A stretch of 45,478 bases of DNA from Terriglobales bacterium. GTDB taxonomy: Bacteria > Acidobacteriota > Terriglobia > Terriglobales > Acidobacteriaceae. The translations under genes and the position numbers were made by a program. The notes beneath the pieces are model-generated. The model was given only the letters and a program-made list of their open reading frames with translations, had not been told where the DNA came from and made no database searches. The DNA is taken from positions 1-45,478 of the forward strand of contig DASSIZ010000134.1 in NCBI GenBank assembly GCA_035691485.1. The letters are read 5' to 3'. Positions 18,170 through 25,902 of the stretch are shown here, in pieces. How positions within the stretch are numbered: the stretch's first letter is position 1; each line of letters opens with the position of its first letter.

Positions 18170-18715
18170 TCAGTGGGCCGATTTCGCAACTCCTACCAGG
18201 TAAGCGCCGATCGCTTCCTTCCAGTGTCCCATCTTGGCGGCGTAATTTGCTTCCGTGAGTTGTTCGACGAAGAGGTTGCCGTGCCGGGACAGGCCGACGT
18301 AGGAATCGGTTACCTCCACCTCAACCCGTCCAGCACCCGCCGGACGACACCGCACTTCGATGTTCCGCACTACGAAATCAGGCGCCACCACGTTGTACGC
18401 GACTAGGTGATGGGTCGGGTCGTAACGCACCACGGTCCATGTCAGCACCATGTCGCCGTGGTCACGCGTGCGGAACACCATGCCTTCCGAGATGTCGCGG
18501 TCGCGCGGGTACAGCACCTCGGGATCCCACCCTTTCGCCCAGTGCCGCTCGCCCTGCGGCGTAAACAGGTCGAAGATGGTGGCCATCGCTCCTTCAAATT
18601 CCAGGTGACCAGTTCGGGTAATGGCCGCGGCGGTGAACTGCTCCGGCGAACCCTCAGGAGCAACGGCAGCACCCAGGACAGCGGCCGCCAGAGCTACCAG
18701 GACTTGTGTCGTCAT
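18170..18715 (-). CDS. secreted SRPBCC-fold (polyketide cyclase/START-like) protein
   Basis: A 181-residue protein from ATG 18715 (GGAGGG five bases upstream). Residues 1-19 form a signal peptide (VLVALAAAVLGAAVA). Residues 30-170 resemble SRPBCC ligand-binding proteins: IFDLFTPQGERHWAKGWDPEVLY is the characteristic N-terminal strand-helix segment, followed by GMVFRTRDHGDMVLTWTVVRYDPTHHLVAYNVVAP and a C-terminal helix (QLTEANYAAKMGHWKEAIGAYL). These domains bind hydrophobic small molecules in a deep cavity; the ligand is unknown. Two GC-rich hairpins with matching arms lie between this gene and the next one upstream, the nearer touching its ribosome site. It converges on mdh. Confidence 0.75.
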   Translation of the reverse strand: MTTQVLVALAAAVLGAAVAPEGSPEQFTAAAITRTGHLEFEGAMATIFDLFTPQGERHWAKGWDPEVLYPRDRDISEGMVFRTRDHGDMVLTWTVVRYDPTHHLVAYNVVAPDFVVRNIEVRCRPAGAGRVEVEVTDSYVGLSRHGNLFVEQLTEANYAAKMGHWKEAIGAYLVGVAKSAH

Positions 18716-18735
18716 GTTTCCCTCCAAAAGGAAAA

Positions 18736-18764
18736 CGCCCGCACGCGTTGCGCGCGTACGGGCG
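18736..18764 (-). promoter_or_regulatory. leader hairpin directly before the SRPBCC ribosome site
   Basis: On the minus strand CGCCCGTACGCG pairs imperfectly with CGCGTGCGGGCG, and the right arm is followed by GTTTTCCTTTT and then GGAGGG and the ATG. It looks like a terminator or attenuator inside the leader. Whether transcripts begin before or after it is not visible. Confidence 0.5.
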
Positions 18765-18785
18765 GAATTTCGCTGCAAAATGCAA

Positions 18786-18813
18786 AACGCCCGCGCCGGA
18801 GAGCACGGGCGTT
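18786..18813 (-). terminator. terminator-like hairpin after the DUF1801 gene
   Basis: On the minus strand AACGCCCGTGC pairs with GCGCGGGCGTT around a short loop, then TTTGC. It lies about 60 bases after the DUF1801 stop and shares its arm sequence with the second hairpin 20 bases further on. Confidence 0.6.
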
Positions 18814-18874
18814 GCACTGAAAAAATTCTAGCCTGTCTTCTTGCTCCGGGCAATAACTATTCTGGCCTGCGCGG

Positions 18875-19306
18875 CTACTTCTTCGGGGATGCGCGTCGGA
18901 CCCGAGCCGTGGAGTTGGCGGCGACCGCGGACCGGATCAATTCCTTGAAGGCGGCCTGGTTGAGCTTTTCGCCTTCGCGAATGTCGATGGCTCGGCGCGT
19001 GTTCCCCTCAAGGCTGGAGTTAAACAGCCTCTGTGGGTCCCGGAGGGAAGCGCCCCGGGCGAAGGTGAGCTTCACGACCTGTTTATAGGTTTCCCCCGTG
19101 CAGACGATCCCGTCGTGGGACCAGACCGGGATCCCCGGGGACTTTGCCTTTGCCCATTTCCATTCCTCCTGGATCTCGCGGTCCGCGTCGTGGATGAGCC
19201 GGCGAACCCGGGCGAGCGTCTCGCCCCTCCAGTCCCCCAGCTCCTGGATTCTTTTCGTGATGTTCTCAGAAGCAGCCGTGCTGCTCTCGACACGTTTCGA
19301 CGTCAT
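18875..19306 (-). CDS. DUF1801 (YdhG/YjbR-like) domain protein
   Basis: A 143-residue cytoplasmic protein of the DUF1801 family. The helical N-terminus (ITKRIQELGDWRGETLARVRR) leads into EIQEEWKWAKAKSPGIPVWSHDG and GIVCTGETYKQVVKLTFARG, the conserved sheet of this fold, then FNSSLEGNTRRAIDIREGEKLN. The molecular role of the family is not established. The C-terminus is basic (ARVRRASPKK). Start ATG 19306 has GGAGAG five bases upstream. A terminator-like hairpin follows, so it is probably a single-gene unit. Confidence 0.8.
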   Translation of the reverse strand: MTSKRVESSTAASENITKRIQELGDWRGETLARVRRLIHDADREIQEEWKWAKAKSPGIPVWSHDGIVCTGETYKQVVKLTFARGASLRDPQRLFNSSLEGNTRRAIDIREGEKLNQAAFKELIRSAVAANSTARVRRASPKK

Positions 19307-19452
19307 GATCTCTCCGACCCGAGACTCTATCTCGCCCAGGAGCTCGCCGGCGTGGCCTGCGGACGGCGCCCAAACGAAGTACTAGAGCCCCCAGAGACGC
19401 CGGTGACCGCCGCCCTGTGTCCCACGCCTCCGGCATCGCCCCCCCGAACGGC

Positions 19453-19980
19453 TTACGCGCGCTCGATCTTCACCGACTTTACGGTGACATCCTTCAGCGG
19501 CTTGTCTTGCGCGTTGCGGCCTACACTCACAATTTTGTTCACCACGTCTTCTCCTTCGACCACCTCGCCGAAGATGGTATGGTTCCCGGTGAGCCAGGGA
19601 GTCGCCGCAACCGTGATGAAAAATTGGCTGCCGTTGGTGTTAGGGCCGGCATTGGCCATCGCCAGCTTGCCGGGTTTGTCGAACTTGTGAGGCGAGCCCT
19701 TGGTCTCGTCCTCGAAGCGGTATCCGGGGCCGCCGAAACCGGTGCCGGCCGGGTCTCCGCCCTGGATCATGAAGCCCGGAATCACGCGATGGAAGATGGT
19801 TCCGTCGTACAGCCGGTTGGTGGACTTCTGGTGCGTGACCGGATGCGTCCACTCGCGCTTTCCTTCCGCCAGGTCAACAAAGTTCTGCACTGTTTTGGGG
19901 GCATCTTTTTCAAAGAGCCTGCAGACAATGGTTCCTTCCGATGTCTCCAAATTCGCGTATGTTCCCGGTTGGCGTGCCAT
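19453..19980 (-). CDS. cytoplasmic cyclophilin-type peptidyl-prolyl isomerase
   Basis: A 175-residue cyclophilin catalysing cis-trans isomerisation of peptidyl-prolyl bonds. Active-site segments are [20 protein letters not shown] (catalytic Arg in FHR, then Phe/Met/Gln), [16 protein letters not shown] and [14 protein letters not shown]. There is no signal peptide ([16 protein letters not shown]), so it acts in the cytoplasm, unlike its secreted paralogue immediately upstream. The 17-residue insert before [10 protein letters not shown] ([17 protein letters not shown]) is shared with that paralogue. AGGA lies about eight bases before ATG. The two genes are tandem on the minus strand, separated by about 170 bases. 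Confidence 0.93.
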   Translation of the reverse strand: MARQPGTYANLETSEGTIVCRLFEKDAPKTVQNFVDLAEGKREWTHPVTHQKSTNRLYDGTIFHRVIPGFMIQGGDPAGTGFGGPGYRFEDETKGSPHKFDKPGKLAMANAGPNTNGSQFFITVAATPWLTGNHTIFGEVVEGEDVVNKIVSVGRNAQDKPLKDVTVKSVKIERA

Positions 19981-20028
19981 GGCGCGTCCTTTCTGGCATC
20001 GAATCTCGATCCGTATGTGGGTTGACGG

Positions 20029-20055
20029 GTCTTTCAGTCCGCCAGTCTTTCAGTC
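20029..20055. repeat. short direct repeat GTCTTTCAGTC
   Basis: Two exact 11-base copies (20029-20039 and 20045-20055) spaced 16 bases apart lie between the two cyclophilin genes. It is one of several short periodic repeats in spacers of this part of the window. Confidence 0.5.
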
Positions 20056-20151
20056 ATTCGGTATATCGCCGAGGCTGGAAATTGCCTCACGACGGATGGA
20101 CTGACGGCCTGATCGACTCAAGAGCTCTGAAGAAATCCTGTCGGTTTCATT

Positions 20152-20748
20152 TCACTTTTTCGATGCAGCGCCTCCGGGAACGATCTTGATATGCGTAATT
20201 CGTACCGGCGTGGTGGGCTTGTCGGTTGCATCACGTGGGACGTGAGCGATCTTGCTCACCAGCGAAACCGGTTCGCACTGACCGAAAATGGTGTGCCGCC
20301 CGTTCAAGTGCGGGGTGGGAACCTCGGTGATGAAAAACTGCGAGCCATTGGTGTTGGGGCCGGAGTTGGCCATGGCGAGGCGGCCGGGACGATCGAACTT
20401 CAGCGTGGGATCAAATTCATCCTTGAATTTATAGCCGGGATCACCGGTGCCGTTACCGGCCGGGTCGCCGCCCTGGATCATGAAGTTGGGAATCACGCGG
20501 TGAAAGATGGTGCCGTCATAGAGTGGCGTGTTGTGCTTCTTGGCGCCGGAAGCCGGGTTGGTCCAGTCCTTCGTGCCTTGGGCAAGGCCGATAAAATTCT
20601 CCACCGTGACGGGCGCCTTGTCCTTAAACAGCGAGCAGTTGAAAGTGCCCATCGTGGTCTCGATGACGGCGGTGGGATTGCCGTTGGCATCGGCCGCCAG
20701 CAGCAGGGAAGGGACGCAGAGGCAAAAAAGCGCAATCAGTTTTCGCAT
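20152..20748 (-). CDS. ppiA: exported cyclophilin-type peptidyl-prolyl isomerase
   Basis: A 198-residue cyclophilin with a signal peptide ([20 protein letters not shown]), so it folds proteins in the periplasm. Catalytic segments are [36 protein letters not shown] and HTIFGQC. Start ATG 20748 was chosen because AAGGTG lies just upstream and the signal peptide begins here; a TTG five codons earlier is possible. It is about half identical by eye to the cytoplasmic cyclophilin downstream, so the pair probably arose by duplication followed by gain or loss of the signal. The gene name is by analogy with periplasmic PpiA. Confidence 0.92.
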   Translation of the reverse strand: MRKLIALFCLCVPSLLLAADANGNPTAVIETTMGTFNCSLFKDKAPVTVENFIGLAQGTKDWTNPASGAKKHNTPLYDGTIFHRVIPNFMIQGGDPAGNGTGDPGYKFKDEFDPTLKFDRPGRLAMANSGPNTNGSQFFITEVPTPHLNGRHTIFGQCEPVSLVSKIAHVPRDATDKPTTPVRITHIKIVPGGAASKK

Positions 20749-20765
20749 AATCACCTTGATCAAGT

Positions 20766-20793
20766 GTTATCGGTTGTCAGTTATCGGTGGTCG
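20766..20793. repeat. tandem 14-base repeat
   Basis: Two adjacent 14-base units, GTTATCGGTTGTCA and GTTATCGGTGGTCG, differing at two positions, lie just upstream of the exported cyclophilin. Their periodic word structure resembles other spacer repeats in the window. Confidence 0.6.
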
Positions 20794-20811
20794 GTTTTGG
20801 AACCGAACATT

Positions 20812-22143
20812 TTACTCGTGGCTGCCAGTTTTTGCGTTGAGTTCGCGGCTGACCTGTTCCACCTGACGGAATACGCGCAGCAGGTTGCCGCCCAGAATTC
20901 CCCGGATCTGCGTGGCGGTGTAGCCGCGATCGAGCAGCGCCTGCGTGATCTTGGGCAGGTCGGCGGCGGAATCCATGCCCTGCGGCATGGCGGGATTGCC
21001 GTCAAAATCAGAACCCAATCCGACGTGCTCCACGCCGGCAACCTTGGCGATGTGGTCGATGTGGTCGATCAGCACCTTGAACGGTGGACGCGGCAGCTTG
21101 GCAGCCCACTCTTTTTCCACGTCCTCTTCGACGTCGGCATAATTGAGAGGCTTGCCTGCGGCGCGCATCTTCTCTTCATGGGCTTTGACGGCGGCGTCTC
21201 GCTCCGGCGCCTGCGCGTCGAAGGCGCGGCGAAAGTCTTCATCGAGAAACGCGTCGAAGAAATTGACCATCACCACGCCGCCATTTTTCGTCATTGCTTT
21301 CAGCATGTCGTCGGTCATGTTACGCGGCGCCTGCGTCAGCGCCCGCGCCGAGGAATGTGAGGCGATGATCGGCGCCTTGCTCACGGCGATCGTGTCCCAG
21401 AACGTCTTGTCGGCGACGTGCGAAATATCCACCATCATTCCCAGGCGATTCATCTCTTCGACCACCTGCTTGCCGAACGGCGTCAGGCCGTCATGGTGGC
21501 TGATTTTCGGATTGTTGATGTCGCCCGATGAATCCGCCCATTCATTGGTGTTGGACCAGGTCAGCGTCATGTAGCGCACGCCGAGGCGGTAGAAAGCACG
21601 GAGCAGATGGATGTCGTTCTCGATGGCGTGGCCGCCTTCGAGCCCGAGCAGCGCGGCAAATTTCTTGTTCTTGCCAGTGCGCGCCCGCATGATGTCATCC
21701 GCGCTATAGGCCATCACCATCCGGTCGGGATGACGGCGCGCTTGCTCGTAGACGGAATCGATCAGGTCCATCGCGCGCCGGGCGTAATGTCCGCCGAAAT
21801 ACCCGGGTTCGACCCAAATGGAAAAGAACTCGGCGCCCAGATTGCCTTGCGAGATCTTCTCCAGATCGATGCTGCCGGTGCGGGTCACGGCCGCGATGTC
21901 GAAGCCCTGGTCAAGAAAGTTTTGCGGGGTGTCGGCGTGCGTGTCGATCACAATCGCTGCCTCATGGATCTGGCGCGCCTTTGCCGAAACCGTGGGACCT
22001 GAATCAGGCATGGTTTGTCCGCCGGCAGCAAGACACCACGACAGGGCGAGCAAGGCCGCCGTCGCCGGAAAATAAGGATGATGATCGGGATCAGTTGGAG
22101 TTGCGCGTCGCGCCCGCAGCCACCGCAAGTTTTTCGCTATCAC
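20812..22143 (-). CDS. membrane dipeptidase (renal dipeptidase family, M19)
   Basis: A zinc dipeptidase of the M19 family, up to 443 residues. Metal ligands are intact: IDTHADTP (HxD), LLGLEGGHAIE (bridging Glu), VDISHVADKTF and IASHSSARAL (two His) and VGLGSDFDG (Asp). A hydrophobic stretch at about residues 27-42 (TAALLALSWCLAAGG) acts as export signal, so the enzyme works outside the cytoplasm on dipeptides, possibly D-amino-acid or wall-derived. The longest frame starts at GTG 22143, overlapping the upstream gene's 3' end by 53 bases; no good ribosome site is seen and the true start may be a few codons downstream. Translational coupling with the upstream gene is plausible. Confidence 0.9.
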   Translation of the reverse strand: MIAKNLRWLRARRATPTDPDHHPYFPATAALLALSWCLAAGGQTMPDSGPTVSAKARQIHEAAIVIDTHADTPQNFLDQGFDIAAVTRTGSIDLEKISQGNLGAEFFSIWVEPGYFGGHYARRAMDLIDSVYEQARRHPDRMVMAYSADDIMRARTGKNKKFAALLGLEGGHAIENDIHLLRAFYRLGVRYMTLTWSNTNEWADSSGDINNPKISHHDGLTPFGKQVVEEMNRLGMMVDISHVADKTFWDTIAVSKAPIIASHSSARALTQAPRNMTDDMLKAMTKNGGVVMVNFFDAFLDEDFRRAFDAQAPERDAAVKAHEEKMRAAGKPLNYADVEEDVEKEWAAKLPRPPFKVLIDHIDHIAKVAGVEHVGLGSDFDGNPAMPQGMDSAADLPKITQALLDRGYTATQIRGILGGNLLRVFRQVEQVSRELNAKTGSHE

Positions 22144-22861
22144 GCCACGAAGTATAACGGTCGGAGACCATTACGTGAAAGCAGGCCTGGCGGCGCTCTT
22201 CCACGGCTTCCACCAGTCCGAGGTTGCGCAGGTTGACGAGATACTTTTCCGCGAACGCGCGCTGGCGGCGCGTCATGCCGCGTTTCGCGATGTCGACGGT
22301 AAGGCCGGCAAGATGCGACGATGCGGTCTCGCCTTCGGCGGGCGCTGCGTTGTGGTTGTAGCGGGCAAGCCGTTCCTGCTGTTCGACGGTGCGGACCGCC
22401 GAGTTCACCTGGATGGGCTGGTGAAATTCTTTGTAGTACGCCTGGCCAAAGTCTTCCAGGAACAGGCGCGTCCACGGACGGCAGTAGCGGCGCGATTCTT
22501 CCAGGCGTGGATCCACGCGAACGAAATTGCTCTGCGGCAGGCCGACCAGCTGGTCGCGCGCGATTAATTCTTCGAGGTCGTGGTCGTTCTGAATCCGCAC
22601 CAGTTGCAGGCGATCGATTTCCGCGTTCTGCTTGACCAGGGACTCATGCGAGCCCTTCAGCATGACCGGAACCCAGCGTATGTGCCGGAGGTGATGGTAG
22701 GAGCTGTGGCGATAGCGCGTCTTGATGGTCGCGGCGAATGATGCGGTGGATAGCATCACCAGCAGGATTACGGTGATACCGGCCCGAAAAGTGGCGCGCA
22801 AACGGCCCCCTGAACTCGACAGAGTAGTTGGATGATGACTCTTTTGGAAGTGTAAACCCAA
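22091..22861 (-). CDS. DUF5715 protein with M15-like peptidase motif
   Basis: An up to 256-residue exported protein with a hydrophobic signal (ITVILLVMLSTASFAA) at about 29-44. Residues 140-240 show an M15/VanY-like D,D-peptidase pattern: IQVNSAVRTVEQQERLARYN, then SSHLAGLTVDI (zinc His and Asp of SxHxxGxAxD), and CFHVMV (last zinc His). This matches the DUF5715 family; a peptidoglycan-processing role is an inference. The longest frame starts at TTG 22861; a TTG about 19 codons in, after AGGGGG, is an equally good start just before the signal. The 3' end overlaps the M19 gene, hinting at a coupled wall-peptide pathway. Confidence 0.72.
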   Translation of the reverse strand: MGLHFQKSHHPTTLSSSGGRLRATFRAGITVILLVMLSTASFAATIKTRYRHSSYHHLRHIRWVPVMLKGSHESLVKQNAEIDRLQLVRIQNDHDLEELIARDQLVGLPQSNFVRVDPRLEESRRYCRPWTRLFLEDFGQAYYKEFHQPIQVNSAVRTVEQQERLARYNHNAAPAEGETASSHLAGLTVDIAKRGMTRRQRAFAEKYLVNLRNLGLVEAVEERRQACFHVMVSDRYTSWRDSEKLAVAAGATRNSN

Positions 22862-22954
22862 GTCTCACGCCTCTGACTCAGGTTTATCTCCTACCGCACC
22901 AAGAAAAGCAAGGGTCCGGGCTTAATCCCGTGGGTCCGGGGGGAGTTACTTTCG

Positions 22955-23704
22955 TCACCGGCTAAACAAATCGGCAATTGCCTGTTTCATGACCGCGCCT
23001 CCCACCTCCGCGATGGAGCGGGTGAGGGGGATGTCCTTGGGACAGACCTCGACGCAGTTCTGGGCGTATCCGCACTCGTGAATTCCGCCGTCGCCCATCA
23101 GCGCGTGCAACCGTTCGCTCCTGAGCGCCTTGCCGGTGGGATGGGTGTTGAACAGGCGCACCTGGGAAATCGTGGCGGCGCCCACGAATCCCGTGGACTC
23201 GTTGAACTGCGGGCAGGCTTCCATGCAGCAGCAGCAGGAGATGCAGCGCGACAACGGGTAAGCCTGCTCCTGGTCTTCCGGCATCAGCCGCGGTCCGGAG
23301 CCGAGGTCATAAGTGCCGTCCACCGGGACCCAAGCCTTCACCTTCTTCAGATTCTCGAACAGGACGGAGCGGTCCACCTGCAGGTCGCGGATTGTCGGGA
23401 ACTTGCTGAACGGTTCCAGGACAATCGGCTGCTCGAGATGGTCCACCAGCGCGGAACAGGCCATGCGGGTGCGGCCGTTGATGAGCATGGCGCAGGAACC
23501 GCAAACTTCTTCCAGGCAGTTGGAATCGTAAATGATGGGCGTGGTCGGCTTGCCGTCGCGGGTCACCGGGTTTACGGCAATCTCCATCAGCACCGAGATC
23601 ACGTTCATGTTCGGGCGGTAGGGAATCTCAAATTCTTCCCATACCGCTTTGTGCTGCGGGTTGCTCTGGCGCTTGATTTTCAGAATGATCGATTTGTTGG
23701 CCAT
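22955..23704 (-). CDS. sdhB: succinate dehydrogenase/fumarate reductase iron-sulfur subunit
   Basis: A 249-residue SdhB that passes electrons from the flavin of SdhA to quinone. The [2Fe-2S] cluster ligands are Cys63, Cys68, Cys71 and Cys83 (SNCLEEVCGSC, RMACSA). The two C-terminal clusters are bound by CISCCCCMEACPQF (from residue 154) and CGYAQNCVEVCPKDIP (about 212-225). It acts on the cytoplasmic face of the membrane with SdhA and the SdhC anchor. It is the last gene of the sdh unit, but is separated from sdhA by about 390 bases that hold a small membrane-protein gene and two repeat elements; its own ribosome site is weak. Confidence in identity is very high. Confidence 0.95.
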   Translation of the reverse strand: MANKSIILKIKRQSNPQHKAVWEEFEIPYRPNMNVISVLMEIAVNPVTRDGKPTTPIIYDSNCLEEVCGSCAMLINGRTRMACSALVDHLEQPIVLEPFSKFPTIRDLQVDRSVLFENLKKVKAWVPVDGTYDLGSGPRLMPEDQEQAYPLSRCISCCCCMEACPQFNESTGFVGAATISQVRLFNTHPTGKALRSERLHALMGDGGIHECGYAQNCVEVCPKDIPLTRSIAEVGGAVMKQAIADLFSR

Positions 23705-23738
23705 GTTATGAGTGCCTTGTCAAAACAGTCGAAATAAC

Positions 23739-23842
23739 TTAACCACAAAGGACAGCTGCTCGGCTCACAGTTTCTGGAGTAGTCGCAGTAGCTGTGCCAG
23801 CATTCATTTCCTTCGTGTCCCCTCGTGCCCTTCGTAGTTTAA
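23739..23842. repeat. imperfect inverted-repeat element, copy 1
   Basis: About 104 bases between sdhB and the small membrane gene. The ends are imperfect inverted repeats: TTAACCACAAAGGACA on the left strand against TTAAACTACGAAGGGCA read from the right end. Inside, on the minus strand, AGGAAATGAATGCTGGC is repeated exactly in a second element upstream. The CACAAAGGACACGAAGG-type words are quasi-periodic. Confidence 0.6.
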
Positions 23843-23846
23843 TTTT

Positions 23847-24011
23847 TCACCGATAAAGAACGCCTGTAATCAACAGTAAAATTCCGCCTATAAGCAAAAG
23901 TGCGAACGGAATGCCCGGCAGGATCAAATGAAATACCAGGCCGCAAACGATCATCAGAACACCGATAACGATGTCAACGATCAGCAGCGCCGGGATGCGT
24001 TTTCCGTTCAT
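23847..24011 (-). CDS. 54-residue two-helix membrane protein inside the sdh operon
   Basis: A short open frame between sdhA and sdhB encodes 54 residues: basic N-terminus MNGKRIPALL, hydrophobic helix about 8-29, LPGIP turn, second helix about 34-51, ending GVLYR. Positive-inside charges at both ends suggest a hairpin with both termini cytoplasmic. I do not recognise the family. Evidence that it is real: an uninterrupted frame with two well-shaped membrane segments, in the operon direction, with both flanks occupied by copies of the same repeat. Against it: the ribosome site is weak (GAGAA). It might be an accessory of the Sdh anchor or simply a passenger. Confidence 0.55.
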   Translation of the reverse strand: MNGKRIPALLIVDIVIGVLMIVCGLVFHLILPGIPFALLLIGGILLLITGVLYR

Positions 24012-24013
24012 GC

Positions 24014-24093
24014 GTTCTCTGGCAAACTATGCGGAAGCTACGCCAGCATTCATTTCCTGCATGTTCCTCCGCGTCCTCTGTGGCAAAACTTTT
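24014..24093. repeat. imperfect inverted-repeat element, copy 2
   Basis: Starts directly after the sdhA stop codon and runs to the start region of the small membrane gene. On the minus strand it reads CCACAGAGGACGCGGAGGA, then AGGAAATGAATGCTGGC, identical over 17 bases to copy 1 and in the same orientation, with looser similarity continuing for about 25 more bases. Confidence 0.6.
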
Positions 24094-25875
24094 TCATTTT
24101 GCGACATCGTATTTTCTCGGCCGCGGCGGGATGAGCGACGTATCCACCGCCTCGAATTCAAACCGGGGCTCGTCGGCGTCGGGCGCGAAGTAAGCCTTCG
24201 TCGTCTTCAAGAAGTTCTTGTCGTCGCGCTCGGGGAAATCCGGCTTGTAGTGCGCGCCGCGCGATTCGTTGCGCATGGCCGCCCCCTGCGTGATCACGCG
24301 CGCCAACTGCAGCATGTTGTAAAGTTGCCGGGCAAAGGCGAAGGTGCTGTTCGCCCATTGCGTCTTGTCGCTCAAGTTCACCTTGCGGAAGCGCTCTAGA
24401 AGTTCCACTAACTTCGTGTCCGTCTCCTGCAAATTCTTGTTGTAGCGGATGACGGTGCAATTGCGCGTCATCACGTCGCCCAGTTCGCGCCAAATCCTGA
24501 ACGGGTTCTCGTTGCCCTGGTTGTTGAGGAGCAGGGCATTGGCTTCTTCCTGGCGCTTGCGCTCGGCATCGAAGGCGCCATTGCTCGCCGCCGTTGTCTG
24601 AGAACCCGCGTATTGCACCGCCGCCGGTCCACCGATGAAGCCACCCCAGATGCAGGAAACCAGCGAGTTCGCGCCCAAACGATTGGCGCCATGATATTGG
24701 TACTCGCATTCGCCGGCGGCAAACAGGCCGGGGATGTTGGTGGCCTGCTTGAAATCTACCCATAAGCCGCCCATGGTGTAGTGCATGCCGGGGAAGATTT
24801 TCATCGGGATGTCGCGCGGGTCGTCGCCGACGAATTTCTCGTAAATCTCAAGTATGCCTTCAAGTTTACGGTCCAGCACCTTGCGGTCAATATGGGTTAG
24901 GTCGAGATAAACCATGGGGCCGCCATCGATGCCCAGGCCATCCTCGTAAACCACTTTGTGGATCTCGCGGGTAGCAATGTCGCGCGGCACCAGGTTGCCG
25001 TACTTGGGATAGCGCTCCTCCAGGAAGTAATAGCGCTCGTTTTCAGGAATGCTCTTGGCATCGCGCTTGTCGCCCTTCTTCTTGGGAACCCAGACGCGCC
25101 CGCCCTCGCCGCGCGCCGATTCCGACATCAGACGCAACTTGTCTTCGCCGGGGATCGCCGTCGGGTGCACCTGGATGAATTCGCCGTTGGCGTAGAACGC
25201 GCCCTGCTGATAGAGAGCCGACTGCGCCGAACCGGTGCAGACCACTGAGTTGGTGGATTTCCCGAAGATGGCGCCGATGCCTCCGGTGCAGATGATGACC
25301 GCGTCGGCGGGAAAGGTGACCACCTGCATGGAACGCAAATCCATGGCGCAGATGCCGCGGCAAATGCCCTTGGAATCGAGCACCGCGGACAGGAATTCCC
25401 AGTGCTCGTACTTCTTGACCTTGCCCTCGGCTTCGTGACGGCGCACCTGCTCATCGAGCGCGTAGAGCAGTTGCTGGCCAGTGGTCGCTCCCGCGAAGGC
25501 AGTGCGGTTGTAGAGCGTGCCGCCGAAGCGGCGGAAATCGAGCAGTCCTTCGGGCGTGCGGTTGAAGGGAACGCCCATGCGGTCGAGCAGGTCGATGATG
25601 CCGGGCGCGGCATCACACATCGCCTTCACCGGGGGCTGGTTGGCAAGGAAGTCGCCGCCGAATACGGTGTCATCAAAGTGCTGCCAGGTGGAGTCGCCCT
25701 CGCCCTTCAGGTTCTTGGCGGCGTTGATCCCGCCCTGGGCGCAGACAGAGTGCGACCGCTTCACGGGCACGATGGAGAACAGGTCCACTTGCCCGCCCAT
25801 TTCGGCGATCTTGATCACGGCCGCCAGGCCGGCCAGACCGCCGCCAACTACGATGATCTTAGGATTGGATGCCAT
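24094..25875 (-). CDS. sdhA: succinate dehydrogenase/fumarate reductase flavoprotein subunit
   Basis: A 593-residue flavoprotein that oxidises succinate to fumarate (or the reverse). The FAD-binding Rossmann motif is IIVVGGGLAGLAAVIKIAE; the His that carries the covalent FAD is in RSHSVCAQGGINAA. Substrate residues lie in HPTAIPGEDKLRLMSESARG and GMHYTMGGLWVDFKQATN; the C-terminal FAD segment is GEC with YHGANRLGANSL. The sequence type (VKAMCDAAPGIIDLLDRMGV, KKGDKRDAKSIPENERYYFL) matches the Bacillus/Bacteroides type B enzymes that pair with a single five-helix di-haem anchor, as found just upstream. sdhC lies 27 bases upstream. This is the middle gene of the operon. Confidence 0.96.
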   Translation of the reverse strand: MASNPKIIVVGGGLAGLAAVIKIAEMGGQVDLFSIVPVKRSHSVCAQGGINAAKNLKGEGDSTWQHFDDTVFGGDFLANQPPVKAMCDAAPGIIDLLDRMGVPFNRTPEGLLDFRRFGGTLYNRTAFAGATTGQQLLYALDEQVRRHEAEGKVKKYEHWEFLSAVLDSKGICRGICAMDLRSMQVVTFPADAVIICTGGIGAIFGKSTNSVVCTGSAQSALYQQGAFYANGEFIQVHPTAIPGEDKLRLMSESARGEGGRVWVPKKKGDKRDAKSIPENERYYFLEERYPKYGNLVPRDIATREIHKVVYEDGLGIDGGPMVYLDLTHIDRKVLDRKLEGILEIYEKFVGDDPRDIPMKIFPGMHYTMGGLWVDFKQATNIPGLFAAGECEYQYHGANRLGANSLVSCIWGGFIGGPAAVQYAGSQTTAASNGAFDAERKRQEEANALLLNNQGNENPFRIWRELGDVMTRNCTVIRYNKNLQETDTKLVELLERFRKVNLSDKTQWANSTFAFARQLYNMLQLARVITQGAAMRNESRGAHYKPDFPERDDKNFLKTTKAYFAPDADEPRFEFEAVDTSLIPPRPRKYDVAK

Positions 25876-25902
25876 ATGAAATTTCCCGCAGGGCCGAACC
25901 GC

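Noticed and set aside
23739-24093. CRISPR-like repeats
   Set aside because: Only two copies, imperfect, with a coding frame rather than spacers between them; no cas genes.
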